A stretch of DNA of 64,000 nt from Adenanthera pavonina (taxonomy: Eukaryota; Streptophyta; Magnoliopsida; Fabales; Fabaceae): positions 808,501-872,500 of the forward strand of contig JAIVEN010000012.1 of assembly GCA_026686845.1 (NCBI GenBank), in the 5' to 3' direction. Shown in pieces: positions 1-12,256 of the stretch (positions are counted from its first letter, which is position 1; each line of letters opens with the position of its first letter). The translations under genes were made by a program, and so were the position numbers. The notes below the pieces were generated by a model. That model did not search any database. It had not been told where the DNA came from and saw only the letters and a list, made by a program, of their open reading frames with translations.

Positions 1-1
1 T

Positions 2-76
2 GGCTTATCTACAAAAGAAGCAACCTGGGAGATGGAGTCAGACATGCGACATAAGTATCCAGTACTGTTTACATAA
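2..76 (+). pseudogene. C-terminal end of a Ty3/gypsy chromovirus polyprotein (partial)
   Basis: An open frame enters from the left edge and reads 24 residues to TAA at 74-76. It contains EATWEMESDMRHKYP followed by LF, which matches the end of the chromodomain in Tekay/Del-type chromoviruses: the EATWE tryptophan motif, then a YPxLF tail just before the stop. The chromodomain of such elements is thought to guide integration to particular chromatin. About 35 bases on, a purine run (112-124) and a long LTR follow, the order expected for the 3' end of such an element. The rest of gag-pol lies outside the window. Whether the off-window part is intact cannot be judged. Confidence 0.8.
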
Positions 77-111
77 AGTATGTTTTAAATTTTGAGAACG
101 AAATTTATTTT

Positions 112-124
112 AAGGGGGTAAAAA
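112..124 (+). other. Polypurine tract of the left-edge gypsy element
   Basis: AAGGGGGTAAAAA lies directly against the start of the LTR at 125 and 36 bases after the pol stop. This is where plus-strand DNA priming occurs in LTR retrotransposons. Confidence 0.75.
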
Positions 125-3100
125 TATAATATCTCAAAATTTTACTAGATACTAAGTAATGAAAGAGGATATAATCAATGATAATGTAAAATATATAATG
201 AATTCGTGAAAATAGATAGATACCGTTTTACGTGTAAAAGGTAAAGAGGTCATCTTTCCTGGTTGGATGAAAAAATGAGAACATTATCTTTTTTCCCCTA
301 AAGAATTATAAAAATGATATCCACATCCCAAAATATATTAAATTCACATGGAGAAAGAAGTCAAAAAGACTTTAGGGAAAATTACACCTAATGACCCGAA
401 AGCTTCAGAAATTATAGTTTAAACTCGACTCAAAGGCATTTTGTAAATATGCAAAATTACTATCAAAATGAAGCCCCTGATGAGAGAAGTCCAATGATAT
501 ATGGGATTGAGGGTTAACGATTAAGGATGAAGAAATAATCAGTGTTGAGTGTTCACAAGTAACTTAAAACCAATAAAGTAAATTATAGGCCCCACAGATG
601 AGTAAAAGGTAACTGGGACAGAAAATGGGCCATAAATAGATATCATTTAGGATAGGATAATTAAGAAAATATAAAAATAAAATTAGAATAGTCTTGTAGC
701 CCAAAAATGCTAATTTACTATAAAAAAACAGTTTTATTAGTACGGTTAAAAATTACCCGGTTCATGACATATCTAGACTAGGAAAAATTCAACAACTTTG
801 GATAATTGAAACACTTCCGATGTGATTTTGGGGCTGTTTGGGCAGCCTAGTTTTTTGGAGAAGACTTCCTCAAGAAGTAGTTTATTTTTGGCCAAAAAGT
901 AACTTTAGTTTGGTTAAGTGATTAACCATGAATCTAATTAAGCCACTTAATTACCCTCTTTCCACCTCATTTTCAAGAGAGTTGCAGAAGCAAAAACAAA
1001 AGGGAAAAATGAAAGAAAGAAGGGAGAAAAGAGAGAAAGAAGAAGAAGAAACTCAAGGGAATCAAGAGCTCAAGTTGGTAAGTTTGTCTTCTATCACTCT
1101 AAGCTTGCTATTTATGGTCTTTAAAGTATGAACCATGGAATAGATTTCCCTCTTCACTCCCTTAGGGTTTAGGCTATGTCATGATTAAGCAAGCAAATGA
1201 GTTTATAAACCATGAAACATAGGGGAAATGATAGAATACTCACTTAAAGCTTGAATATGGAAGTAGTTTGTTGTATAATGAAGTATAGCAATTTTCCCAT
1301 ATTTTCATAATTTCAAGTTTTTGACCCCAAAAATGGGTTCCTTAGGTCCAAATTAGTCAAGTAAAAGTATTAGATTCAAGAAAAACTCAAAGGAAACCAA
1401 CATGAAAATTTAAGGGTTTAACATGTATAGTATTGTGTAATTCTGAAAATCAGTGGTTAAGGTAGTTAAATGTTGATATGGCTAGGTTCAAGGAAGTGTT
1501 AGAAGGCCCAAGAAGTGGTTGACCAAGTGTGGGAACCTTTGGAACACTCAAAGGTAGTTAATTATCTTTACTAACATCACATTGTCATTATTCTTTCTTT
1601 GATACTTGACACTATGGCATATGTATAAAATGTTGATTTTTGATATTTCTATGATGTTGACTGAGTTGTATGAGGGGTTTTGATCCTTGGGATATTCTTT
1701 TTTCAAAATGAAACTCTGCCAAAATTTTTATAAAATTTATATGTCTAAATGTGCCTATGTGATGAATTAAAGTTTTTGTGATGTTTATATGTAAAATGTG
1801 ATGATATGATGGCATGTATGGGATTTATCTACTAAGATTCTTTGAATCTCACCCTCTCACATATTAACCATGATTAGGTAGCAACAACAGCAAGACATCC
1901 AAATAAGAGAAAGAAAAGGAGAAAGAATTTGGTCATTAGCTTGATATTGCTCTCAATGGCCATGAATTTAGAACTTTTGTGTAAAATTGTAAATGTGATA
2001 TTAAATCTATTTCTTCAAGTTTTTATGTTGCTTTAGGTCTTAGTGGTACGATATGAAGATGATATATGGCCATGTAAATATTTTATAGCTTTTATATGGT
2101 AAAGTATTAGGATACAAATGGTTATTCTTGTTAGATGAGCTGGCTTCCCAAGAGGGGGGTGAATTGGGGAGATCAAAAGTTTTTGTAAAAAGTTAAGAAG
2201 GTGAAGAAAGCAAAGTATGACAGTAAAACAGAGTATAAATGAATAAACTGTAAAAGTAGCAGTAAAGAGAAGAAAACTTAAATATTTCTCCTGGTTTGGT
2301 CTCTCCACTTGACCTACATCCAGTTCCCAAGTCACCACTTGAGATTTTCCACTATTCTGCAAGAATTCAATGGGCTTCTTGCAAATGCCACAGTACAAAG
2401 ATGATGCTCTATTTCTAGAGCTCACTCTTCCACTCTATGCACTCTTACTAAGTGCTTCCCCAATTCCTTGTGATATCCCCTCACAAGAAAATCTTTCTCC
2501 CAGATGAAGATAAGATTGTTTACAAAGATTAAACTCTTTTAGACAGAATGAATATGAAAGTTGGAGTACAAATATTGAAGTGAGAGAGTAAGATATTTTG
2601 AGTAATGATTTGGCATAGTTTCAGTATATACACTGTTAAAATCATTTCCCACAACTTCAAATGATGTTATATTTATAGATTTAGATCTCAACTATACGTT
2701 AGAGACACAATCTATCCATTGGAGAAGTTATCTAACGGTTACTCTGAAAAACTATCCGTTAACCAACCGCATTTAATGCTTCTAACATTTTGAAATTCAA
2801 ATTTCAGTTGGTTAATAGACGAATTTCACAGAACCGAAGACTAAAGACTTCAACGTTGAATGCCCAAAGTTCGTCTATCATGAAGTAAAATTCAAATTTT
2901 GATATGTGGAAAGTGTTTCTATTTTGTGACATACAAATTTTCAAGTAGAAAGTTTTTCTGTTAAGTGTGAACAATATTTTCAATTTGCTACAGTGCCTTC
3001 GAAATTCGAATGTTGGAACACCAAAATTTGTCTGTCCGTAGCTGGCTTATAAGGCACAGTAGTTCATCTAATTCGAAATTTGAATTTTCAAATGGCAAAG

Positions 3101-4288
3101 TTCATCTGTCAGAGAGTCCTCTTTTCAAACTTACTTCAAAATTTGAATTTACAAATACTATCATTCGTATGTCAACATATCAATATATAGACTCACAAGC
3201 TTAGTTTCTGAAATTCAAATTTTCATATTCAAAGTTCGTTTGTCAGTGAGTAATTTTGAAACCCAATCTAAACTTGGTTTCAGATGAACTTTGACATAAT
3301 TTCAGATGAATTTCTTTAGTTTTCATAAGTTTCATTTTGTCTGAAATTCAAATTTTCAAAACCCAGAGTTCATCTATTACTGAAAGCTCCTTTCAGACAC
3401 TTATCAAAATTTGAATTTTCTCAAGTCAAAATTCGTCTGTCAGAGAGTCTTCTCTTCAAACTTGTTCAGTTTCACTATGAAATTTGAATTTCCAAAGCCA
3501 AAGTTCGAATTTTCAAGATGACAAATCAGTATTAACCTTTCAAACTTTGTATGTTGGTGGGTGTTTTTCAAATATTCCATGATTTAACATAGAATCAAAG
3601 TTTCAAAACATCTTTTCATTAAATGAAAGTCTTTTACTCAAATCAAAACATTACTTAACATCCTACAAAAATCTTTGCACTAATTTCTCCATGATTCCTT
3701 CACTTGAACCTTTTGTGCACTTTTGATATCTTTATTCCAAGTTCTTAAAGGTTGGTTTGGAATCATCAAAACACTTGATTCAACAATTTTGACCTCTACA
3801 TAGTAAAACCACCATTGTTTGGACAGTTTGTGATGTAAAGTATAAATGTTATATATGGTTAGAAATTAGACAGAAAGGGTTTTTAAGTGGTCTAAAGATA
3901 TTTGAATTTAGTTCAATGTACGAATTATAGTGAATTTTCAAAGTTAGCCTAGAAAACTAAATTTTTAGAAAATGACCATAAGAATAGTGAAACTTCACGA
4001 AATTTACTGTACAAATTAGCCAATTAATTGCTCTATTTGATATTTTTTCCATGTATATAATCTTTCAACCTATCTGTAGAGACTTGAATCACTTACATAT
4101 GATTTTTATTGAATTAGTTATGATTTTCTAAAATTCTGTCGGGAAAAGAAATTTGAATAAATGAATAGTACCCAAAATTTGGAAAATTTTATTATATCAT
4201 TTTATGTGATTCAAGATTCTAATTAAGTATAATCAGACTCTAATGAGGCCTAATACATGGAAAAATGGTCCCAAATCAAGGTATTATA
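125..4288 (+). mobile_element. 3' LTR of Ty3/gypsy chromovirus (family B), split by a solo LTR
   Basis: The LTR begins TATAATATCTC (TG decayed to TA) and ends near GGTATTATA, where related copies end GGTGTTACA. The copy at 30583-33125 is the same family in reverse and the copy at 59956 shares its first kilobase. A family A solo LTR (2129-3785) interrupts it, leaving a net length of about 2.5 kb. No TSD can be tested because the 5' LTR is off-window. The stretch around 1830-1900 (a TTCTTTGAATCTCACCCT-like motif, then a purine-rich stretch) is shared by all gypsy LTRs in the window and shows orientation. No coding capacity was seen; small ORFs inside are chance. Confidence 0.75.
2129..3785 (-). 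mobile_element. Solo LTR of Sirevirus family A
   Basis: This 1657-bp unit begins TGTTAG and ends TCAACA, both being reverse-complement termini of the family A LTR. The flanks ATTCT (2124-2128) and ATTTT (3786-3790) form a TSD with one C/T difference. On the minus strand it carries a TATA box (TATTTATAG on the plus strand, 2670-2678), the conserved C-rich hairpin at the U5 end (about 2145-2175) and many AAATTCGAATTT-like words, several decayed to AAATTTGAATTT. No internal domain adjoins it, so it arose by LTR-LTR recombination. It sits inside the 3' LTR of the left-edge gypsy element. Confidence 0.85.
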
Positions 4289-5025
4289 GAAACAAACAGG
4301 GACTACTTCACAAATGAATAGGGAATGCAAAACACTATGATGAATATGAGATGAAATGACATAGAAGGATGAACTATAGACTAAATTAACCAATGGACTC
4401 ATTATAGACTAAAAGAAATTGTGAATAATTCAAAGAAATTAGAAACAAAATGAGAAGGATGAAGAAAATACAATGAAGACACATAAGAAAGATAATATGA
4501 AGAAGGAAGGAGTTTTGTACACTTTAAGCTTACTTTTACTCTCATTCTTCCTCAAACTTTCTTTTTCTTTTCTCTTTTCTATCTTTTTCTTTCTCTTTTT
4601 CAACCTTCTGTCAATCTTATTCCCACCTGTTTTTCTTTCTTATATCTCTCTTTTCCTCTCTCCTTTCTACCATTCTTATTTTTTCCACTTAAGCTCACTC
4701 TTTATTTTCTCATAAGTTTCACCTAAATTATATGGCAATGATTCATGGGCTTTTTCCAATCAAAAAGAATAAAGATTAACATGCCTATTCAACTTAGAAT
4801 CAAAAGCATAATCTCCAACTACCATGTCAATATGCTCAACATCAATGCAATCATAAGAGCTAATTTCTGAAGGAAACACACCATTAGTACAACTAGAAAC
4901 TAGCATGCTATTATCCACAAATTTTTCACCAATTGATTAGTATCATGTAAAGCATGATTTTTTTGTAAAGAATGTAAACAATCATAATTATGCTCAAAAG
5001 CACAAGCAACATCATAAAATTCAAT
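4289..5025. other. No gene recognised; pyrimidine-rich tract and eroded retroelement sequence
   Basis: 4289-4490 shows nothing recognisable. 4510-4715 is a plus-strand T/C-rich tract, purine-rich on the other strand. From about 4740 to 5025 the minus strand reads fragmentary coding-like sequence continuous with the ORF at 5026-5403 but changing frame, so it is probably the eroded downstream part of the same gypsy element. Confidence 0.4.
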
Positions 5026-5403
5026 TTATAATTGTGCTACAACATTATTTTCAATTTGCACACTAGGAGAACAACTAGAATCATCTAAGCTTTCTACCAC
5101 AACACTATCAACATCAAGACCAACTCTTTCTTCAAGATTTAGCAAGATATCATGTTCAACCCCATTATCACAATTAATAACATTAAACTCATTGGGATTC
5201 TTAAGTTTAGTACATCCTAATTCTGATTCCAATTCAATTGTTCCATCACAAGGGATATCATTAATGCAAACAACATCATTTATCTCACTAGAATTATCAC
5301 ATCTTAAATCACAAGAGATATTAATATGAGTTTTATGGATTAGGCATACTTGTAGTGGATTCTCCCATTCTATCATCGGTTGTTGAAGTGATAGCAGCAT
5401 CAT
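5026..5403 (-). pseudogene. Acidic 125-aa ORF downstream of a gypsy gag remnant, unknown product
   Basis: The ORF runs from 5403 to 5026 on the minus strand. It is acidic, rich in Asn, Asp, Ser and Cys, and has repeated hydrophobic-acidic phrases (CDNSSEIND, CINDIPCDGT, NCDNGVEHD). No catalytic motif, zinc knuckle or membrane segment is evident. It lies just after a recognisable gypsy gag segment on the same strand, and coding-like sequence continues past its stop in shifted frames. It is therefore best read as the gag C-terminal or gag-pro spacer part of a degraded Ty3/gypsy element, not as a host gene. I do not recognise the family and assign no function. Confidence 0.4.
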
Positions 5404-5499
5404 CTTCTACTCAATCATCTTTCTCCATGAGGGGATCACACATATTAGGGGTTGGATTCTCTTCGACAAACATGTGTATCTCTTTGGGATATTCATCTT

Positions 5500-5735
5500 C
5501 ACTCTTAGACATAGGTTAATGGTGAAAAGAACCCAAACTTTCTTCTCATAAGATTTTTTATATCCTCCCAGGAAGTGATAGGTTCAAATCCATATTCAAT
5601 CTATGTTTTGTAGAACCTTTCCCACTAAACTTCCACATGGTCAATAAAACTAATGATGGCACGATCAACTTTGTCCGTAGTGATACGATAATGATCAAAT
5701 ACTTGCTCAATTCCTCTTTCCCATTCCCAATAGAG
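5500..5735 (-). pseudogene. Degraded Ty3/gypsy gag (retrotransposon gag domain)
   Basis: On the minus strand the frame reads WEWERGIEQVFDHYRI, then KVDRAIISFIDHVEV, a stop where a Trp is expected before WERFYKT, then PITSWEDIKNLMRRKFG and a PLTY-like end. This is the core pattern of Ty3/gypsy gag: a Leu/Trp-Glu-Trp-Glu start, a WW pair and PI-x-SW-x-x-(L/I/M)-K. Two stops break it within 80 codons. It differs from the gag at 20.4-21.2 kb, so it represents a second gypsy lineage. The protein would have formed the virus-like particle shell. No LTR or primer site for this element could be assigned. Confidence 0.6.
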
Positions 5736-5775
5736 TTGGGATCATCTTTGCTTTGGAAAAAAAGAATCTACAACT

Positions 5776-6480
5776 TTGGCTTTCTTAAGTTTTGCTTGTA
5801 GTTGGAAACTTTCTTCAAAGACTTCTTGTGAGATGCAAAGCCTAGAAATCCAGACATGGTTAGTAGCCAACAAAAGTAAAAAGAAGAAAGGACCTCACTA
5901 CTCCCTCACATGTTTCACTCAGATAATACAAATGCACTCGTGTTTCATACTAAATCAAGGTTTTTTCATATATGAGGCAATTTCTCTCTTGCCTTTTTCT
6001 ACTGAAAGCTTGGTTTCTTATGAGAGTGCTAAATTAAAACCACAACTTCAATGGAAAGGAAATTAGTTTTTTTAAAGAAGTGGCGATCATAGAACCAAAG
6101 TTCAAAATTATAGTTCACAAAGATCCTAATTCAATTAAGCAATGACTAACACAAAGAGACACAAAGCAATTGAAATTTCCAGCAAGGAAGCAAATGAAAA
6201 GAAGCTGGAAAATACAAAAAAGGAACAGTGAAAATTGTATAGAAAGAAAGCGATATGTGATGTATTATTAAAAGGAAAAAATTTAAGTGACTTAAGGACC
6301 ACCAAAGTTGATAAATTAAGTCAATCAAGTCTCAAATCAAATCCAATTAAATATTTTTTTTATTTTTTTACTATTCTTTTTTTTTCTTGGCAATAATCAA
6401 TCTATTATTTTTTTTCAAATTTGCTCTAGATAGAAACAATGATGAACAACAATGATGAATAGTAACAAACAGTACGGATG
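5776..6480. other. AT-rich stretch without a recognised gene
   Basis: The region holds short chance ORFs and homopolymer runs (for example T-rich sequence near 6350-6415). It may be the 5' part of the minus-strand gypsy gag element, because it lies on that element's upstream side, but no primer site or LTR end was found. Confidence 0.35.
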
Positions 6481-9400
6481 TGTTAGGTATGCTGGCTTCA
6501 TAAGAGGAGGTAAATTGGGAAGATTAAAAATTTTCTGCAAAAGTGTAAGAGAACAGTGAAAGCAAGAGTGATAGAAAAGCAGAGTATAAAATATAACAAA
6601 ATGAAAAGCAAGGTAAGGGAAAAGAAGACACAAATATTTATCCTGGTTTGGTCTCTTTCTCTTGACCTACGTCCAGTCCTCAAGCTACCACTTGAGATTT
6701 TCTACTATCTTGCAAGAATTCGGTGGGCTCCTTGCAATGCCATAGTACAACTCTATGATCTGTTCTAAGAGCTTACAATTTCTCTCTTTGTACTCTATCT
6801 TAGTGTTTCCCAAATCCCTTGTGAAATCCCCTCACAAGAATATCTATCTTCTAGAAGAAGATAAGATTGGTTACAGCAAGTGAACTTTCTAATTTAGAGT
6901 GAATATGATAGTTGAAGTACAAGATAAGAAGTGTGTGAGAATGGAAGGCTTTGACTAAAGAATTTGGTAGAGCTTCAGTATATAAATATAAAATCATTAC
7001 CCACACCTTCAAATGAAGTTCTATTTATAGATTTAAGTCTTAACTATATGTTAGAGACAAGATTACTTTGCAAAACTATCTGATTAATTTGCAAAATTAT
7101 TCGTTCACTAATCGCATTTAATGCATCTGACATCCAAAGTTTGAATTTTGGGGTGTCAATAGATGAATTTCGTAGAGACCATAAGCTAAAGACTTTAACA
7201 TTGAACTTTAGAATTTGTCTGTTCTAAAGCAAAATTCAAATTTTCATCTTTGACAAATATTTCCATGTTGGAACATTAGAATTTTCAAGTTTGAAGTTCT
7301 TCTGGTAAGTGTGAACAGTTGTTACATATTACTACAGTGCCTTTGAAGTTTGAATTTTAGGGCCTAAAATTCGTTTGTTAGTGAGCAACTCAATATGGCA
7401 CAAAAGTTCATCTGCTAGAGAGTTCTCTCATCAGACTTAATTCAAATTTTGAATTTATGAAGAATTAAGTGTTTGGAATTTCCGCACACATGTAGCAGAA
7501 AACTATCATGAAATTTCCTCCCATGGATCCGTCAATGTTATTTAGATTGAGATGTAGAAAAGAATTTACATCCAGTGCGTCCCATGGTGTTCTTTTTTCA
7601 TTTCGTTAGCTCCCTCTATAGGTATCCACAGGAAAAATGAGTCCAACTCAAACGGTGTGCTAGCACCTCTATTTGTGAATGTCCATACATCTGTTCAGTT
7701 TTTGCTATTTTTCTGTACAGTCCTGCTGTTCATCCATACAACCCGCTGTCTATCCGTATAGTCCCGCTATTCATCCATACAGTTTACTGTTCATCAGTGC
7801 AGCCGTTGTGCATTATTTGTTCGTACGTTCATATGCTATTCATCATTCGTTCGTACATCCATACGCTGTTCTTTTGTACAGTCTCACTCTCTGAGTATAC
7901 GATCGCTCTCTCTTTAGGGTAATTCAAATTGTATTGATTCTGTACCCTAGTCTATATCAATATATAGATAGGATTTGATATTTGTTTAATTTAAATCAAT
8001 AATTTAAACTAAATCACATATTAATGAAATAGATTAGTTTGAATTTAAATCTATCTAATAGAGTAAATTTAAACTAACTATCTAATCTATATTGACAATA
8101 AAATTTAGATTTCATTTATTATATAAATCAAATTTAGATCATGACATTAGTTTAAATTTAAATCTATCATATAAAATTAAATTTAAAACTAATTCATTTA
8201 AAATAATTTGAACAATATATATATTTCAAAATAATATATATCAAATATATATAATTCAATCATCCTAAATTGAACATTAAATTCATTAAATCTAGACACA
8301 TTTTAGATTCAATGAATCTGGACATTCTAGCTTGAGTTGGCCCATTCTTGCATGCAACCCTGTAGGCCCGTATGATGTTGGCAGTGGACTAATAACACTA
8401 TTGGACCCACAAGTCACAAGTGGCCTCTAGCAAGATATTGTGACTACCAAAATCATATGAGATCGGTGATCCGATGTAACCTATCATATAACCCGATCAT
8501 ATCCCTTTTGTCTCATGATATATAGGTCAAGTATGAGGCATGGAAACATCATCCTGATTTTACTCGACCATCACTTTCTCGATCTCCAAGCAAACCAACA
8601 AAACAAATGAAAACTCTTCCATTCGAAAATGGCCACGTATTTCTCAGTCTCACTCATCGAGAGGCCTAGATAGATCTCTCCATTAATTAGAGGGACAAAT
8701 TCCATCTTGACCATTCATCTTCCTCCTCACGAGTTCCACTATATCCGATCATAGCCTTTATGATCTCCCGATTAAAGGTGACTTTTGACTATGCCAAAGT
8801 ATAGTATTCCCCATGTAGGAAACCATGGTGATCTCAAGTCTGAGGGCTTAGTGATGCAATTATATATGAGATATGCTTATGACTTGATCCATGTAGCTAT
8901 CTTATGATAGGTCAATCTAGCGCTTATTCTCTAACAGGAGGTTATAATTTTGATTTGTATCTTCATACATAATTATCAATCAAAATCATACTAGCCTTAG
9001 TTCATCATTGTTCCCACAAAGATGATTGACTAGGGACATTTAGGATAAAATGATTTATCCAAGGATATTATTATAAAGAAAAACATGCAAATAATATAAT
9101 AATGTAAGAAAAACACCTTCTTTTTCATTACAAAGCACAATGTTCATAATACAATGATTGGCCTAAGGCACAATCTCTAACATAAAGTTCATTGGTCAGA
9201 AGACCATATGAACAGACTTATAAACTATCTTTCCAAAGTTTGAATTTTCAAAATCAAAGTTCATTTGTCAGAGGACTGACTTAGAACTCTTTTTAAACTT
9301 CACTTTCAGATGAACTTTGACATATCTTCAGACAAATTTTTCATTTTTCACAGTAAGTGTTTTACCCGAAATTCAAATTTTCAAAGGTTGAAATTCGTCT

Positions 9401-9763
9401 GTCAAAAGAACCTCTTTTTAGACTTACATATTTTCAATCTGAAGTTTGAATTTCAGTTATCAAAATTCAAATTTTCATAGTAACATATCAAGTTTAACAC
9501 TTCAAAATTCATCCGTTAATGAGTATTTTTCAAATATGTCATAAGTTAACATAGGATTTGTTGAAAAGCACATTTTAAAAAATTTGGGTATAGAATCAAA
9601 GCCTTTTACTCATGTGAATATAGTGAAAGATCCTACAAACTAATTTTGTTCTCAATTCTTCCTGGATTCCTGGATTTCTTCACTTGAGATATCTTGTACA
9701 CCTTTGATATCTTCCTTCCAAGATCCAGTTGGTTTGGAATAATTAAAAACACTTGATTTAACA
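6481..9763 (-). repeat. 3' LTR of Sirevirus copy 1, interrupted by a foreign solo LTR
   Basis: It starts TGTTAG, ends TTTAACA against the polypurine tract, and aligns with the LTR at 18193-19786. Removing the insert at 7470-9182 leaves about 1.57 kb. The TATA box on the minus strand is at 7022-7030. TTCGAA words are mostly decayed to TTTGAA or TTCAAA. Confidence 0.85.
7470..9182. mobile_element. Solo LTR of an unrelated (probably copia-type) family nested in the 3' LTR
   Basis: This 1713-bp block begins TGTTTGGAATTTCCGC and ends CACAATCTCTAACA, so it has TG...CA termini. Flanks TTAAG (7465-7469) and TAAAG (9183-9187) agree at four of five bases, and the uninterrupted sister LTR carries TAAAG at the matching site. 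There is no coding capacity. 7680-7890 carries irregular repeats of CATCCATAC-like words, and 7920-8300 is very AT-rich. The minus-strand reading begins TGTTAGAGATTGTGCC, the more usual look of a copia LTR start, but orientation is unproven. Confidence 0.7.
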
Positions 9764-9777
9764 TTCTCCCCCTTTTT
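9764..9777 (-). other. Polypurine tract of Sirevirus copy 1, with a second PPT-like run at 9833-9843
   Basis: The minus strand reads AAAAAGGGGGAGAA directly against the 3' LTR. About 60 bases upstream in the element a second run, TTGAGGGGGAG, occurs. Both runs are repeated in copy 2, and multiple PPT-like runs are described for Sireviruses. 9778-10046 is otherwise untranslated sequence between ORF3 and the LTR. Confidence 0.8.
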
Positions 9778-10046
9778 GATGATGACAAAAGAACTTGCAA
9801 ATTGGATTAGTACTTGGGTTAGCTTCTAAGAGCTCCCCCTCAACATATGCATTAAAATCCAAAGATCAGTACAACATGTACAACAGATCAAAAAGAAAAA
9901 TAGAGAATCTCATTGAATTCATCCAAAGTTCCAGTACAAGTATATGACATTGCAAACACAGAATTCAAAGGAAAGATTGTCATTCATTAAACAAGAGATA
10001 CAGAAAAATATAAACAGCAATACAAGAAAGACCAAGCAATCCTAAG

Positions 10047-12256
10047 ATCTAATAACTTCTTCTCGGGCTTTGATTTCTTGCTGTAGGTCTTGCCAGATGG
10101 TTCTGCAGCAGTTTTCCCAGTTTGCTCAGATGACTTCTCCCCCTTTTTGGCATCATCGGGAATTTGAACATGTATAGCAAGAGGGGGTATTTAGGATACA
10201 TAAATAGCTCAAAAAGGCACAGAGACAAAAGGAACTTTATGATTGAGCTGAGGAAGAGGTATAAAGACTTCAAGGCTTGCTTCCTCATCACCAGAGACCT
10301 CAAGAAGCTCTTGTATATCTTGTCTAGAAAGAGCCAGTTGAGCCCTTCTTTCCTTTGTGAGACCATAGGCAGAAAGTGGTAAAGGTGCAGAAGTAGGAGG
10401 ATGAAACATCTCTTCAAGCCTCAGTCTTTGGGCTTGTAAAATAGCATCATGGGCAATAGCTGCAAGATCCACATATGGCACAAGGCTTTCTCCTCATTCA
10501 GAGCGGCTTGAATAATTGGTACAAAAGTTATAGTTGCTACAAGTTTCTACATTTGCTCAGATTCTTGAGTAGAAAGAATTGAATCTTGAGCATCTTCAGC
10601 AGTAGGCTCATGAGAGCTTGGTTCTTGAAGAGCCTTTTCCTCCATGCCATAGTCTAAGGGTGGACCAGGGCTTGCCTTATTATTAGAGGCCTGTAAAGTG
10701 GCCAAAGTGCCAATAACCTCAGTAGCATATACGTCATCTTCTGGTTCAGAGGAGACTAGCTCAAATGGACTTAGAGGTTCAAGAGTAGGAGACGTAATAG
10801 GCTCAGAGGTTCCTGGCTGAGGTAGAGCTGATATGGAGGGAATGGCACTCTTGATGTCCTCATATGCATCAACAACCACTTTCATATTCTTTGCCAATTG
10901 GAAAATCTGATCTTGAAGATAAGCAAACTTAGCATTTTGCTCATCTCTGATGCTCGACATGAGTGCAGATAGGTTGTCATATAACTCAGTGATCTTAGTT
11001 GGCTTAGGCCAGGTGGAAGGAGTAGATGGCACATGAGTTTGAGTGGGCAAAGATAGAGATGAAATAGGCTGAGAAGGCTGAGGTATGGACTGTAGAGGTA
11101 GAGCCGCCTCAGAGGTTCCTGCTTGTTGTTAGGAGCCATTTTCCTTAAAGAATAGATCTTCTATCTTCCCAGCTTCCTTGCCAATCCATCTGCCATCCTT
11201 CCTTTCTATCCCCATCCTTTGCAATTCTTGCTCTTTAAAGACTTCAGTAGGCTTGCCTTTTACTTTTTCCAGGTGTTGGATCCTGGCATACTAAAGTATC
11301 TTGGAGATGATTGAGGCATATGGCAAGGTGGAATCTTTCCTCTGATCTCTTGCCTTGATCATGCGTTGGAGGATGATATGAGCCATATTGATCTGCTTGC
11401 CATGCATGATTGCTGTCTTCACATGTGCTTTAGCCCTTGTGATTAGATTGCAACTACCTCATTTGTCGAATAAAGTCCTAGACACAATGTAGTGTAGGAT
11501 TCTAACTTGGGCACTGAGGTCAATGGGCTTCAACAAACTCAGAGGTGGCTAGTTCTCTTTTCTTCTAAGCAATGTGATTAGTACAATGCTTTCTTTGTAA
11601 TTCAGGAAAGGACCTCCTTCCTCTTCTGCAACCTCATCTTTATCCATGTATTTTGAGGTAGAAATGTCAATTTTCAATCCGTCCTGCCCAGGGATCTCTA
11701 GTACCTCATTGAAGGTCTCATTTGTCAGCCAGATGGTCCTAGTCCTTAGATTTACTTCCTATTTTTCCTTTTTGCCATTGTACTTCAGGGAGGCATACCA
11801 GGTCTTAACAACCTCATCATCATATCTTTCCAAAATTTCTAACAAATTTTTGTATCTAAAAATCCATAGCCTGGCATCAAAATTGTTAAAAATAAGGAGG
11901 TCTTCCATATTTACATAGTGAGACTTAATTACTTTTTTAAGGACAAATTTGGTAGTATATTCTCCCAAAATATAAGAATTACACCATAATGGTTACGTGG
12001 TCAAGTGGTATTCTCTAGACTCAGTGCTAGAGGATGAAGATGACATAGGAGGAACATGAACAGCAGGCTCAGGAGTAGGAGCAGTTTTCTTTGAATATGC
12101 ATTGGGAGTTGATTTTTCTTCCTTGGAAGGAGTTCCCTTGCTAGATTCGCCCTTCCTTTTCTTGGTTTTAGCTTCCTTGGTGGCATATTGGGATTTGACA
12201 GCTCTATTTGGCCTTGAGTCCTCTTTCCCAACTTCTAGAATTTTAACTCTCGCCAT
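10047..12256 (-). pseudogene. Third ORF of Sirevirus copy 1 (Transposase_32-like, Pro-rich, coiled coil), broken
   Basis: The start ATG at 12256 (MARVKILEVGK) is chosen because copy 2 begins its ORF at the same point with MAIVKNPEVGK. In order come a Lys/Arg-rich head; a domain with VNMEDLLIFNNFDARLW and DEVVKTWYASL (about 11.97-11.76 kb), like the start of plant Transposase_32; a poorly preserved stretch to 11.14 kb; a Pro/Ser/Thr-rich linker; a heptad-like region with TELYDNLSALMSSIRDEQN (10.9-11.0 kb); an acidic Pro-rich part; and a Lys-rich tail. There are multiple stops and frameshifts. The position matches the env-like ORF of Sireviruses, but I see no signal peptide or membrane segment. 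The tail stop seen as TGA in copy 2 is TTA here, so the end is approximate. Function unknown. Confidence 0.6.

Noticed and set aside
4473..4715. 80-aa Leu/Phe/Ser-rich ORF resembling a membrane peptide
   Set aside because: It is the translation of a T/C-rich tract; such tracts give hydrophobic-looking frames by composition alone.
10164..10382. ORFs opposite or overlapping ORF3 (also 43566-44012, 42778-43131)
   Set aside because: They are shadow frames of ORF3; only the ORF3 frame shows residue-level conservation between copies 1 and 2.
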